Assembly: GCA_044359155.1 (NCBI GenBank)
Contig: JBIKMR010000186.1
Span: 1-8,826 of the forward strand
Direction of reading: 5' to 3'
Source: WGMK01 sp044359155
GTDB lineage: Bacteria; Hydrogenedentota; Hydrogenedentia; Hydrogenedentales; JAEUWI01
DNA length: 8,826 nt
This document shows positions 1 to 6,007 of the stretch, in pieces (within the stretch, counting starts at the first letter, position 1; every line of letters starts with the position of its first letter). The position numbers and the translations under genes are program-made. The notes beneath the pieces were generated by a model, which saw nothing but the letters and a program-made list of their open reading frames with translations, had not been told where the DNA came from and searched no databases.

Positions 1-1
1 C

Positions 2-46
2 AATTTTACTGAACATTAGTTGTCTGAAACTTTGTTCAGTAAAATT
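2..46. repeat. AT-rich perfect inverted repeat with overlapping palindrome
   Basis: Two 14-bp arms (2-15, AATTTTACTGAACA, and 33-46, TGTTCAGTAAAATT) are exact reverse complements separated by 17 nt. A second perfect 12-bp palindrome, GTAAAATTTTAC, lies at 39-50 and overlaps the right arm. The stem has only three G/C pairs, in contrast to the GC-rich genes around it, and no clean U-tract follows on either strand, so it is not a textbook intrinsic terminator. It lies just downstream of the minus-strand Trm112-like gene. It could be an operator, a bidirectional 3' hairpin or the end of a mobile element. The inverted repeat is certain; its role is unknown. Confidence 0.7.
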
Positions 47-109
47 TTACCCAAAGCAACACCCGTTGTCAAGAGGTTAGTTTTTTCGGAGCAGATGCGG
101 CGGAGATTC

Positions 110-367
110 CTAGTCCAACTGCGCCAGGGCGATGCTCTCGTCGATGAGCATAACGGGGATACCTTCACGCACGGCATACAGGAGGGCCTTGTCTTCCCGC
201 ACCAGCGCGGCCTCGACGGGTTCTTCCACCAATTCACCGTTGCGATATTTCACCGCGCCCGACGCAATGGCAGTGTTCAGCCTGCCAAGCAGGTCGTCAT
301 CTGCAAGGTGGAGCGGGGCCTTAGTTTCCGGGCACCGCAGAATGCTCAACAGTTCAGGGTCTACCAT
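110..367 (-). CDS. Trm112 / UPF0434 (YcaR-like) small protein
   Basis: This 85-residue protein has the short Trm112-family layout. An N-terminal LLSILRCPETKAPL segment (residues 6-19) carries the conserved Cys-Pro. A C-terminal YAVREGIPVMLIDE strand-turn (64-77) is the family's most recognisable signature. Only one cysteine (C12) is present, so the classical zinc site of eukaryotic Trm112 is not complete; bacterial YcaR-type members also often keep few cysteines. Eukaryotic and archaeal Trm112 proteins activate methyltransferases that act on the translation machinery, while the role of the bacterial short forms is poorly defined. The ATG at 367 is supported by GGAG (minus strand, 377-380) nine bases upstream, with AAGGA also adjacent. 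The gene is divergent from the response regulator at 586. Confidence 0.85.
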   Translation of the reverse strand: MVDPELLSILRCPETKAPLHLADDDLLGRLNTAIASGAVKYRNGELVEEPVEAALVREDKALLYAVREGIPVMLIDESIALAQLD

Positions 368-529
368 TGTCCTTTTCTCCAGATGCCCTCTATTCTAACG
401 CACACGCGGGGCTGTTACCAGCATGGGAAAACCGACAGAAGTGACAAATTACTGCCGAACGGTAAACCACCTACAAACTGTTCCAAGCTGTAACACACTG
501 TAAAAAGGTAACTTAGGCATTATTCTCTG

Positions 530-558
530 TTGCCGGAATTGCTCCTTAATGGTACACT
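530..558 (+). promoter_or_regulatory. Candidate sigma-70-type promoter for the response regulator
   Basis: TTGCCG (530-535, 4 of 6 to the -35 consensus) and TACACT (553-558, 4 of 6 to the -10 consensus) are separated by exactly 17 bp. Transcription would begin near 565, giving a leader of about 20 nt that contains the ribosome binding site at 568-573. The match is moderate and rests on pattern alone. Confidence 0.3.
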
Positions 559-567
559 TGCTTTGGC

Positions 568-573
568 AAGGAG
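568..573 (+). promoter_or_regulatory. Ribosome binding site deciding the start of the response regulator
   Basis: AAGGAG lies 12 nt before the ATG at 586 and only 3 nt before the in-frame TTG at 577. The TTG is too close to be used, so ATG 586 is the better start, although 12 nt is somewhat long. Confidence 0.55.
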
Positions 574-585
574 TCATTGCAAACG

Positions 586-1989
586 ATGTCTGAAAACAAC
601 GCCCAGCCCAAGATGCTCGTGGTGGACGACAAGGTAAACGTCCGCAGCCTGCTCGAGTCCGCGTTCCAGGATCGCGGGTACGACGTGACCACCGCGTCGT
701 GCGGCGAGGATGCCATTGCCCTGCTTGCCGAGAAGCCCTTTGACGTGGTGCTGACAGACCTGAACATGCCGGGCAAGAGCGGGCTCGAAGTGCTGAAAGC
801 GGCCAAGAGCGCACGCCCTGAGATTGAAGTTATCCTGATTACGGCCTATGGCACCATCCACACCGCCGTCGAGGCGATGCGGCTGGGGGCCTATGACTTC
901 ATTACCAAGCCCTTCAAGATTGCCGAGATTGAAAGCAAGGTGGACCGCATCACCCGTCGGCTGGGGCCAGCCCCCAAAAGCGATGCGCAAACGTGGATAC
1001 ACCCCTCGGTGCGCCACTTCATTGCAGCCAGCGCCCACTCGCGCAAGCTATTGAAAATGATAGCGCGCATTGCGCCAAGCAAAAGCTCGGTGTTGATCAC
1101 CGGCCCCAGCGGCGTGGGCAAGGAACTGGTGGCGCGCGCGATACACGAGGCCAGCCCCCGGCGAGACCAGCCCTTCGTTGCACTGAACTGCGCCGCGCTG
1201 GCATCGGGCGTGCTGGAGAGCGAACTCTTTGGGCACGAGAAGGGGGCCTTTACCGGGGCGGACCAGCGGCGCGTGGGCCGCTTCGAGCGCGCGCACGGCG
1301 GCACCTTGTTCCTGGACGAAGTGGGCGAGATTGAACCCGGCATCCAGACCAAGCTGCTGCGCGTGTTGCAGGAATCCGAGATTGAGCGCGTGGGCGGTAC
1401 GCAACCCATGAAGGTGGACGTGCGCATTGTGGCCGCCACCAACCGCGACCTGAAGACTGCCATCGGGGAAGGCCGATTCCGCGAGGATTTCTATTACCGG
1501 CTGAACGTGTTCTCGCTGCACGTCGAGCCACTGTGCGAACGCCCCGACGACATCCCCGCACTGGTGGACCACTTCCTGCGCAAGTTCAGCATCGAGCTGG
1601 GCAAGGAAGTCTACGACGCGGACGACGAGGTGATCTCCCTCTTCATGCAATACGGCTGGCCCGGCAATGTGCGCGAACTCGAGAACGTCATCGAGCGCGC
1701 CGTCGTGCTGGCCGAGGGCGGCAGCATCACCCGCGAAGAGCTGCCCCCCGAAATCCTTCAGGCCCAACGCAACAACGGCTACACCCCCAGCCACATCACC
1801 CCATCCGTAGCCGCGCCCCCCCGCAACGAAGGCGCGGCATCGCTGCAAGAACGCACCGAGCGCATGGAAGCCGAAATGATTCGCGGCGCGCTCGAAAGGT
1901 TCCGCTGGAACAAGACCAAGGCGGCGGATCACCTCGGCCTGAAACGCACGACCTTGCAGTACAAAATTAGAAAGTTTGGGTTGGAGTAG
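586..1989 (+). CDS. NtrC-family sigma-54-dependent response regulator
   Basis: This 467-residue protein has the complete three-domain NtrC architecture. The receiver domain (about 9-122) has the acidic pair D14-D15, phospho-acceptor D58 in LTDLNMPG, T86 and K108 in TKPF. The AAA+ domain (about 140-380) has Walker A GPSGVGKE (173-180), the sigma-54 contact loop GAFTGA (220-225), Walker B TLFLDE (240-245), FREDFYYRLN with arginine-finger candidates (R299, R305), and WPGNVREL (358-365). A Fis-type helix-turn-helix ends the protein (about 427-467, WNKTKAADHLGLKRTTLQYK). All motifs needed to remodel sigma-54 RNA polymerase are intact. The residue after the acidic pair is Lys rather than the common Glu. 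A Pro/Asn-rich linker (about 389-415) precedes the DNA-binding domain. No histidine kinase gene lies nearby, so it looks like an orphan regulator whose partner and targets cannot be read from this window. Confidence 0.96.
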   Translation: MSENNAQPKMLVVDDKVNVRSLLESAFQDRGYDVTTASCGEDAIALLAEKPFDVVLTDLNMPGKSGLEVLKAAKSARPEIEVILITAYGTIHTAVEAMRLGAYDFITKPFKIAEIESKVDRITRRLGPAPKSDAQTWIHPSVRHFIAASAHSRKLLKMIARIAPSKSSVLITGPSGVGKELVARAIHEASPRRDQPFVALNCAALASGVLESELFGHEKGAFTGADQRRVGRFERAHGGTLFLDEVGEIEPGIQTKLLRVLQESEIERVGGTQPMKVDVRIVAATNRDLKTAIGEGRFREDFYYRLNVFSLHVEPLCERPDDIPALVDHFLRKFSIELGKEVYDADDEVISLFMQYGWPGNVRELENVIERAVVLAEGGSITREELPPEILQAQRNNGYTPSHITPSVAAPPRNEGAASLQERTERMEAEMIRGALERFRWNKTKAADHLGLKRTTLQYKIRKFGLE

Positions 1990-2098
1990 TGGGGGCGTTC
2001 GGGGGAATGAACCACGAAATACACGAAATGACGCGCCGTAGGAGTCCCGCGCTGACGCGGGATAGATGCGTGACACCGTAGAGCGGTGTAGCGCGATA
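1990..2098. repeat. Intergenic REP-like hairpin cluster between convergent genes
   Basis: This 109-bp gap between convergent stops holds a tandem CACGAAAT (2013-2020 and 2022-2029), followed by two hairpins. Hairpin 1 is TCCCGCG-CTGA-CGCGGGA (2045-2062, 7 perfect GC-rich pairs and a 4-nt loop). Hairpin 2 is ACACCG-TAGAG-CGGTGT (2073-2089), with an outer GCG/CGC pairing (2068-2070 with 2092-2094). Neither is followed by a run of T. Two consecutive stable stem-loops in an intergenic space resemble repetitive extragenic palindromes, and they could also end transcription from both sides. The hairpins are seen directly; that they recur elsewhere in the genome is inference. Confidence 0.5.
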
Positions 2099-2677
2099 CT
2101 AAGCCAGCTTCAGGCCCATGCCTAGCGTAATCATCTCGTCGGCGATCTTACTGCCCTTGGTGGTCAGGGTGAGGTACTTGGTGGGGGCACCTTTGGTGGA
2201 GACGAGTTCGCCGACGCCGGCGGATGCGGCTCGGTAGGTCTGCGAGGTGCCGGTGGGCTTGTGGACGGATTCGATCAGCTTGCCGCGCAGCAGGTTGTTC
2301 AGGTGCCCTGAGTGGGTGGCGTAGGGGAAATCTGCGACGGGCTTGTCGTTCTTCTTCCCGATCTTTATCGCCCTTCCGTGGGCGGCCTGACTCTCTTCCA
2401 GATCAATCCACAGGTGCTTCAGGTGCTTGCGCATTGCCGTGATAATCTCGACCTGTTCTCTCGGGAACAGCTGTTCAAGCTCCCGAATACGCTCGACATT
2501 GCGTGATTCTGCCTCAATGGCTCCTTCGCCGGGGCGAGCGAGGTACTGGATGGCAACCGTTATCCCGGCCCCGAGCAAGCCAGAAACTACCGCCAGTAGC
2601 AGGGCCGCCACTTCGGGGGAAACGCCGATAGTCTTCAACGACTCGAGCAGATACTCAATCATTCTGGGGGTATCCAT
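2099..2677 (-). CDS. Hypothetical protein: N-terminal membrane anchor, coiled coil, winged-helix-like C-terminus
   Basis: I do not recognise this 192-residue protein. A short amphipathic N-terminus (1-22) is followed by one hydrophobic helix (about 23-47, from VAALLLAVVSGLLGAG onward). A charged, probably helical or coiled-coil stretch comes next (about 50-100, RNVERIRELEQLF and following). The C-terminal half (about 115-185) contains HLNNLLRGKLIESV and ends in YLTLTTKGSKIADEMI. This pattern, a helix pair followed by a strand and 'LTxxGxxIA', is typical of winged-helix domains. A single-pass protein with a cytosolic regulatory or interaction domain fits, but this is inference. No clear Shine-Dalgarno sequence precedes ATG 2677 or the alternative in-frame ATG at 2662 (Met6), so the start is uncertain. 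It is convergent with the response regulator and divergent from the lamin-tail gene. Confidence 0.7.
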   Translation of the reverse strand: MDTPRMIEYLLESLKTIGVSPEVAALLLAVVSGLLGAGITVAIQYLARPGEGAIEAESRNVERIRELEQLFPREQVEIITAMRKHLKHLWIDLEESQAAHGRAIKIGKKNDKPVADFPYATHSGHLNNLLRGKLIESVHKPTGTSQTYRAASAGVGELVSTKGAPTKYLTLTTKGSKIADEMITLGMGLKLA

Positions 2678-2903
2678 TCATGCGCCAGCGCTGGGCCGCA
2701 TGGGTAGTTTGGGAATCCAACGATAAAACAAGGGAAAGACTACCGCCTCGAACTGCTGGATACAACCGTCTGTTGCGATATAGGGACGGCAGAATTTCCC
2801 AAGCAAAATATTCTGCAATGCGCTAGAATGCCACCAGCTTCCGGGCGCGTGTTGGCATGGGTGTACGCGTTCAAGGGGGAAGCCAAACCGCGAGGGAACC
2901 GAG
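2678..2903. other. Divergent intergenic region with a short inverted repeat
   Basis: No gene is seen in these 226 bp. GCAGAAT (2789-2795) and ATTCTGC (2810-2816) form a 7-bp inverted repeat with a 14-nt spacer. It sits just upstream of TAGAAT (2824-2829), a 5-of-6 match to a -10 element, but no convincing -35 stands at the right distance. A 10-bp palindrome CCAGCGCTGG (2685-2694) lies next to the minus-strand start. These are candidate control elements for the divergent pair, with weak support. Confidence 0.3.
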
Positions 2904-5483
2904 ATGTCTTGTCATTTCTCCAGCTGGGTGTTGGGCGTGTTGGCCTTGGCTTCACTCGGCGCTTCCGCTGACGTGGTGATCAACGAGCTGGACTCGAACC
3001 AGGCAGGCCCAGACACGGCGGAGTTTGTGGAGCTGTACGATGGCGGCATTGGTGGCACGCCGCTGGATGGGCTGTCGTTGGTGTACTTCAACGGCAACAG
3101 CGACCTTTCCTACCTCACGGTAGACCTAGACGGTTTCGAGACTGACACCAATGGTTACTTCCTTGTCGGCAATTCGGGCGTGTCCACTGCGCCGGATATC
3201 CAACTGCCAGACGACACCCTGCAAAACGGCGCCGACGCCGTGGCGCTGTATGCCGCGCCTGCCGCCGCTTTTCCCGATGGCTCCGCAATCACCATCGCCA
3301 ATCTGCTCAGCGCAGTAGTGTATGGCTCGGGCCAGTCGGACGACCCCGAGCTGCTCGCGCTGGTCACTCCGGACAGCCCCCAGTTGAACGAGGGCTCCGG
3401 TGCGCAGGGCGAGGCCCTGTCGCTTCAACGCTGCCCCGATGGCGAAGGCGTGGCCACGGCCACGGTGAACTTTGCGCGCGGCGTGCCCACGCCGGGCGGC
3501 CCCAATAATTGCCCGCAGGAAACCGCGCGCGTGTTGATTAACGAAATAGACTCCAACCAGACCGGTGACGACACGGCGGAGTTTGTAGAGCTATTCGATG
3601 GCGGCGCAGGCAATACGGCGCTTGATGGTCTGGTATTGGTTTTCTACAACGGGGCTTCGGACTCGGTCTACCTGAGTCTGGACCTGGACGGCCTAACCAC
3701 CAGCGCGGATGGCTATTTCACCGTAGGCGGGCGAGACGCCGAACCCGATGTGCTCTTGACGGACAGTACGATTCAGAACGGTGCCGACGCCGTGGCGCTG
3801 TATGCAGCGGATTCCGACGACTTCCCCGGCGGCACTGGCATTACCCTGGAAGGCCTGCGCGACGCGGTAGTCTATGGCATTGACGATGCGGACGACGCAG
3901 AGTTGCTGGCCTTGGTCGGCGGCGTGGGCCCCATGCTGGATGAGGGCACCGGCGGAGATTCCGGTGTGGTGTCGTTGCAGCGTTGCCCGAATGGGGAAGG
4001 GCTTCCCGCCACGCTCTCTGGCTTTGTGGTAGACGCGCCCACGGCGCGCCTTTTGAACACCTGTCCGGATGGCCTGGTGGTAGCAGAGTTCAGCTTTGAT
4101 CCGGTGGTGGTCTACGTGGGCGAACTGGTGGACTTCACCGACGAATCCACCGGCACGCCAGACGCATGGGCGTGGGACTTTGGCAGTGGCGAACCGGCCA
4201 CGTCTGCCGAGGCCTCTCCCCAAAACGTGGTGTTCAACACCCCGGGCGATGTGGCCATATCCCTCACCGCTTCGAGCGGGCTGGGTGCAGACATTGAGAC
4301 CAAGACCATCCGCGTGTTGAGTCGCGAGCCGGAAGTGGAAGGCGTGCGCCTTTCCAGCGAGACTGTTGCGCCGTGCGACACGGTGCGCCTTGGGGCATTC
4401 AACCCTACCGGCCAACCGCCGCTCGCGTTTACATGGTCCGTGCGCAATGAATCGAATGCCGAAGTGTTTGCCGCAAGCGGCAGCACCATCGATTGGGAAG
4501 TACCCGGCGTGCAAGAACCGGGCAGCTATACAGCGGTGCTCACGGTGACCAACGTGTTGGGCAGCGTTGAGTCGTCCACTTTGATCGGCGTGCAAAGCAT
4601 TCGCCCCAACATTGAACTCAGCACCACCACGCCCAGCCCCACCACCCAGCCGCAGGTGCCGGTCACCGTGGCTTTCGAGTCCGTGGATATCCTCACGGGC
4701 TTCGGCGCAGAAGACTTCCTGCTGACTAACGCCACGCTGCTTTCGCTGGAACAAGGCGACGATGTCTATACCGGCGTGTTCGCCTTCAATGGCGAGGGCC
4801 AGGCAACCATCGGGGTCGGCGAAAATGCGGGCACCATACTGTGCGGCGTGCCGAACCGCGCATCGAACACTTTGACCTTCCTGTTCGATCCCACCGCGCC
4901 GACTCCCCTGCTCGTGCCGCAAGGCCCCCTTGTTTCTGCGTCGCCCCTATTCTCGCTGGCCATTGTGTTTGGCGAACCCGTGACCGGGCTGACTGAGGAT
5001 GACCTGCTGGTGGAGAATGGCACCGTGACCGACCTCACGGGTTCCGACGCAACCTATTCCGCAAACGTGGTGGCTACCGCTCTGGGAGACCTGAACGTTC
5101 GCCTGCGCGCAGGCGCAGTAACCGACACCGCAGGAAACGCCAGCCCTGAAAGCGCGCCCTTGGCCTTCCGCTATCGCGATACCTACTTCTCGCACAGTGC
5201 GGATGTCAACAGCGATGGCGCAATTGAGTTGAGCGAGTTGCTGCGCGTGGTGCAGTTCTACAACGCGGGCGCATTGCAATGCAGCGTCGAAACGGAAGAT
5301 GGCTTTACGCTGGGCACGGGCGACCAGACCTGCGTACCGCACACCGGCGACTACGCACCCACGGACTGGGCCGTGTCGCTCAGTGAACTGTTGCGCTTGG
5401 TGCAGTTGTACGCATCGGGTACCTACTACGAATGCACCGGCACTGAGGATGGCTATTGCATTGGCACCTTGCCCGGGCGCTAA
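2904..5483 (+). CDS. Secreted multi-domain protein: two lamin-tail domains, PKD, Ig-like domains, dockerin-like C-terminus
   Basis: This 859-residue protein begins with a probable signal peptide (1-22, cleavage after ASA); its n-region has no Lys or Arg, which is unusual. Two lamin-tail (LTD) domains follow (about 23-208 and 209-390). Each opens with a V-[VL]-INE-[LI]-DSN strand, contains DTAEFVEL and NGADAVALYAA, and ends with a paired-cysteine tail (QRCP...NCP or NTCP). A PKD domain (about 392-470) has the diagnostic WAWDFGSGE and GDVAISLTAS. An Ig/PKD-like domain (about 473-565) comes next, then two bacterial Ig-like domains (about 570-762) of the 'FGEPVTGLTEDDLLVENGTV' type. The C-terminal module (about 767-859) starts with an EF-hand loop, DVNSDGAIELSE. 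No catalytic motif is visible, so an adhesive or structural extracellular role is likely. GAGGGA (2892-2897), 6 nt upstream, supports ATG 2904. Confidence 0.9.
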   Translation: MSCHFSSWVLGVLALASLGASADVVINELDSNQAGPDTAEFVELYDGGIGGTPLDGLSLVYFNGNSDLSYLTVDLDGFETDTNGYFLVGNSGVSTAPDIQLPDDTLQNGADAVALYAAPAAAFPDGSAITIANLLSAVVYGSGQSDDPELLALVTPDSPQLNEGSGAQGEALSLQRCPDGEGVATATVNFARGVPTPGGPNNCPQETARVLINEIDSNQTGDDTAEFVELFDGGAGNTALDGLVLVFYNGASDSVYLSLDLDGLTTSADGYFTVGGRDAEPDVLLTDSTIQNGADAVALYAADSDDFPGGTGITLEGLRDAVVYGIDDADDAELLALVGGVGPMLDEGTGGDSGVVSLQRCPNGEGLPATLSGFVVDAPTARLLNTCPDGLVVAEFSFDPVVVYVGELVDFTDESTGTPDAWAWDFGSGEPATSAEASPQNVVFNTPGDVAISLTASSGLGADIETKTIRVLSREPEVEGVRLSSETVAPCDTVRLGAFNPTGQPPLAFTWSVRNESNAEVFAASGSTIDWEVPGVQEPGSYTAVLTVTNVLGSVESSTLIGVQSIRPNIELSTTTPSPTTQPQVPVTVAFESVDILTGFGAEDFLLTNATLLSLEQGDDVYTGVFAFNGEGQATIGVGENAGTILCGVPNRASNTLTFLFDPTAPTPLLVPQGPLVSASPLFSLAIVFGEPVTGLTEDDLLVENGTVTDLTGSDATYSANVVATALGDLNVRLRAGAVTDTAGNASPESAPLAFRYRDTYFSHSADVNSDGAIELSELLRVVQFYNAGALQCSVETEDGFTLGTGDQTCVPHTGDYAPTDWAVSLSELLRLVQLYASGTYYECTGTEDGYCIGTLPGR
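2973..4088 (+). repeat. Tandem duplication of the lamin-tail coding unit
   Basis: Unit 1 (2973-3530) and unit 2 (3531 to about 4088) are in-frame tandem copies of about 186 codons. Some nucleotide tracts remain nearly identical, such as GACACGGCGGAGTTTGT at 3012 and 3570 and GCCGACGCCGTGGCGCTGTA near 3231 and 3783. The offset between copies changes from 558 to 552 along the unit, so at least two codons have been gained or lost. Other stretches have diverged, indicating an older duplication with conserved cores. Confidence 0.8.
5202..5480 (+). other. C-terminal dockerin-like LSELLR module (two half-repeats)
   Basis: The first half-repeat, DVNSDGAIELSELLRVVQFY, has an intact EF-hand loop: D767, N769, D771, E775 and E778 occupy calcium-ligand positions 1, 3, 5, 9 and 12. 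The second, YAPTDWAVSLSELLRLVQLY, aligns with it but has Tyr and Pro at positions 1 and 3, so its loop is degenerate. A TEDGF/TEDGY-containing, cysteine-bearing segment follows each half. The pairing resembles type I dockerins, which use two EF-hand half-repeats, though the helix sequence is distinctive. A matching module is found in the minus-strand gene at the right edge of the window. Confidence 0.7.
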
Positions 5484-5500
5484 GGCAACATGGCCACGCA

Positions 5501-5518
5501 GCACAGTGCTACCTGTGC
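5501..5518 (+). terminator. Weak hairpin after the lamin-tail gene
   Basis: GCACAG (5501-5506) pairs perfectly with CTGTGC (5513-5518) around a 6-nt loop, 17 nt after the stop codon. No T-run follows, so it may only weaken transcription into the DinB-like gene or act as an mRNA 3' stabiliser. Confidence 0.25.
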
Positions 5519-5529
5519 CGCAGTAAATG

Positions 5530-5535
5530 AGAAGG
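5530..5535 (+). promoter_or_regulatory. Ribosome binding site deciding the start of the DinB-like gene
   Basis: AGAAGG lies 9 nt before ATG 5545. The alternative in-frame ATG at 5527 has no purine-rich sequence upstream and itself overlaps this site, so 5545 is preferred. Confidence 0.6.
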
Positions 5536-5544
5536 TTCCCCATC

Positions 5545-6003
5545 ATGACGGAAATATCGACGCTAAAGAAACAGCGCGTACTGATTCATAAAACCCTCTC
5601 CGCGCTGGGCGAGGAACAGTTGCTAACCATACCACCGGTGCGGCGCAACAACATCGCATGGAACCTCGGGCATATCGTCACCGTGCAGCAGGCGCTCACC
5701 TGTGGGCTTTCTGGCCTGCCGCTGAATGTGGCCCCCGAATACATGAAGTATTACTTCCGAGACACCTCGCCCGCCGACTGGACCAGCCAGCCCAACGTGC
5801 CCAAGCTGCTGGAAGAACTGATGGCCCTGCCCGACGTTACCGAGGCAGACTATGCCGCTGGCAAATACGCCAACTTCCAAACCTACACCACGGTCACCGG
5901 GGTATACCTCGGCTCAGTCGAAGAAGCCATGGGCTTCAACAACTTCCACGAGGGACTGCACTTCGGCGTGATGCTGTCCATAATCAAAGAACTGTCGGCG
6001 TAA
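5545..6003 (+). CDS. DinB/YfiT-like four-helix metal-binding protein
   Basis: This 152-residue protein has the size and motif spacing of the DinB superfamily. H43 in WNLGHIVTVQQ marks the second helix, and an HxxxH pair (H135 and H139, in NNFHEGLHFGVM) marks the fourth. Together they give the three-histidine metal site of the fold. Characterised members include thiol-transferases that act with bacillithiol, mycothiol or glutathione, and damage-inducible proteins. Many family members have no known substrate, and none can be assigned here. It begins 61 nt after the lamin-tail gene on the same strand and could be co-transcribed with it, although the functions look unrelated (secreted versus cytosolic). 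It ends four bases before the stop of the convergent G8 gene, leaving no room for a separate terminator. Confidence 0.88.
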   Translation: MTEISTLKKQRVLIHKTLSALGEEQLLTIPPVRRNNIAWNLGHIVTVQQALTCGLSGLPLNVAPEYMKYYFRDTSPADWTSQPNVPKLLEELMALPDVTEADYAAGKYANFQTYTTVTGVYLGSVEEAMGFNNFHEGLHFGVMLSIIKELSA

Positions 6004-6007
6004 CGAA

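Noticed and set aside
20..493. Plus-strand open frame overlapping the Trm112-like gene
   Set aside because: It spans the opposite strand of a recognised gene and intergenic DNA, has no ribosome binding site and no recognisable domain.
564..581. Sigma-54-like element TGGCAAGGAGTCATTGCA
   Set aside because: The GG and GC cores are 12 bp apart instead of the required 10, and the element overlaps the ribosome binding site.
1048..2076. Long minus-strand open frame (342 codons) antisense to the response regulator
   Set aside because: It mirrors the GC-rich codon pattern of a gene whose motifs are all intact on the plus strand, and its translation resembles no known domain.
2773..2801. Promoter with TTGCGA (2773-2778) as -35
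   Set aside because: No -10-like hexamer lies 16-18 bp downstream.
3693..4922. Minus-strand open frame (409 codons) antisense to the lamin-tail gene
   Set aside because: Low-complexity His/Arg/Gly-rich translation typical of a shadow frame; the plus strand encodes clear LTD and PKD domains.
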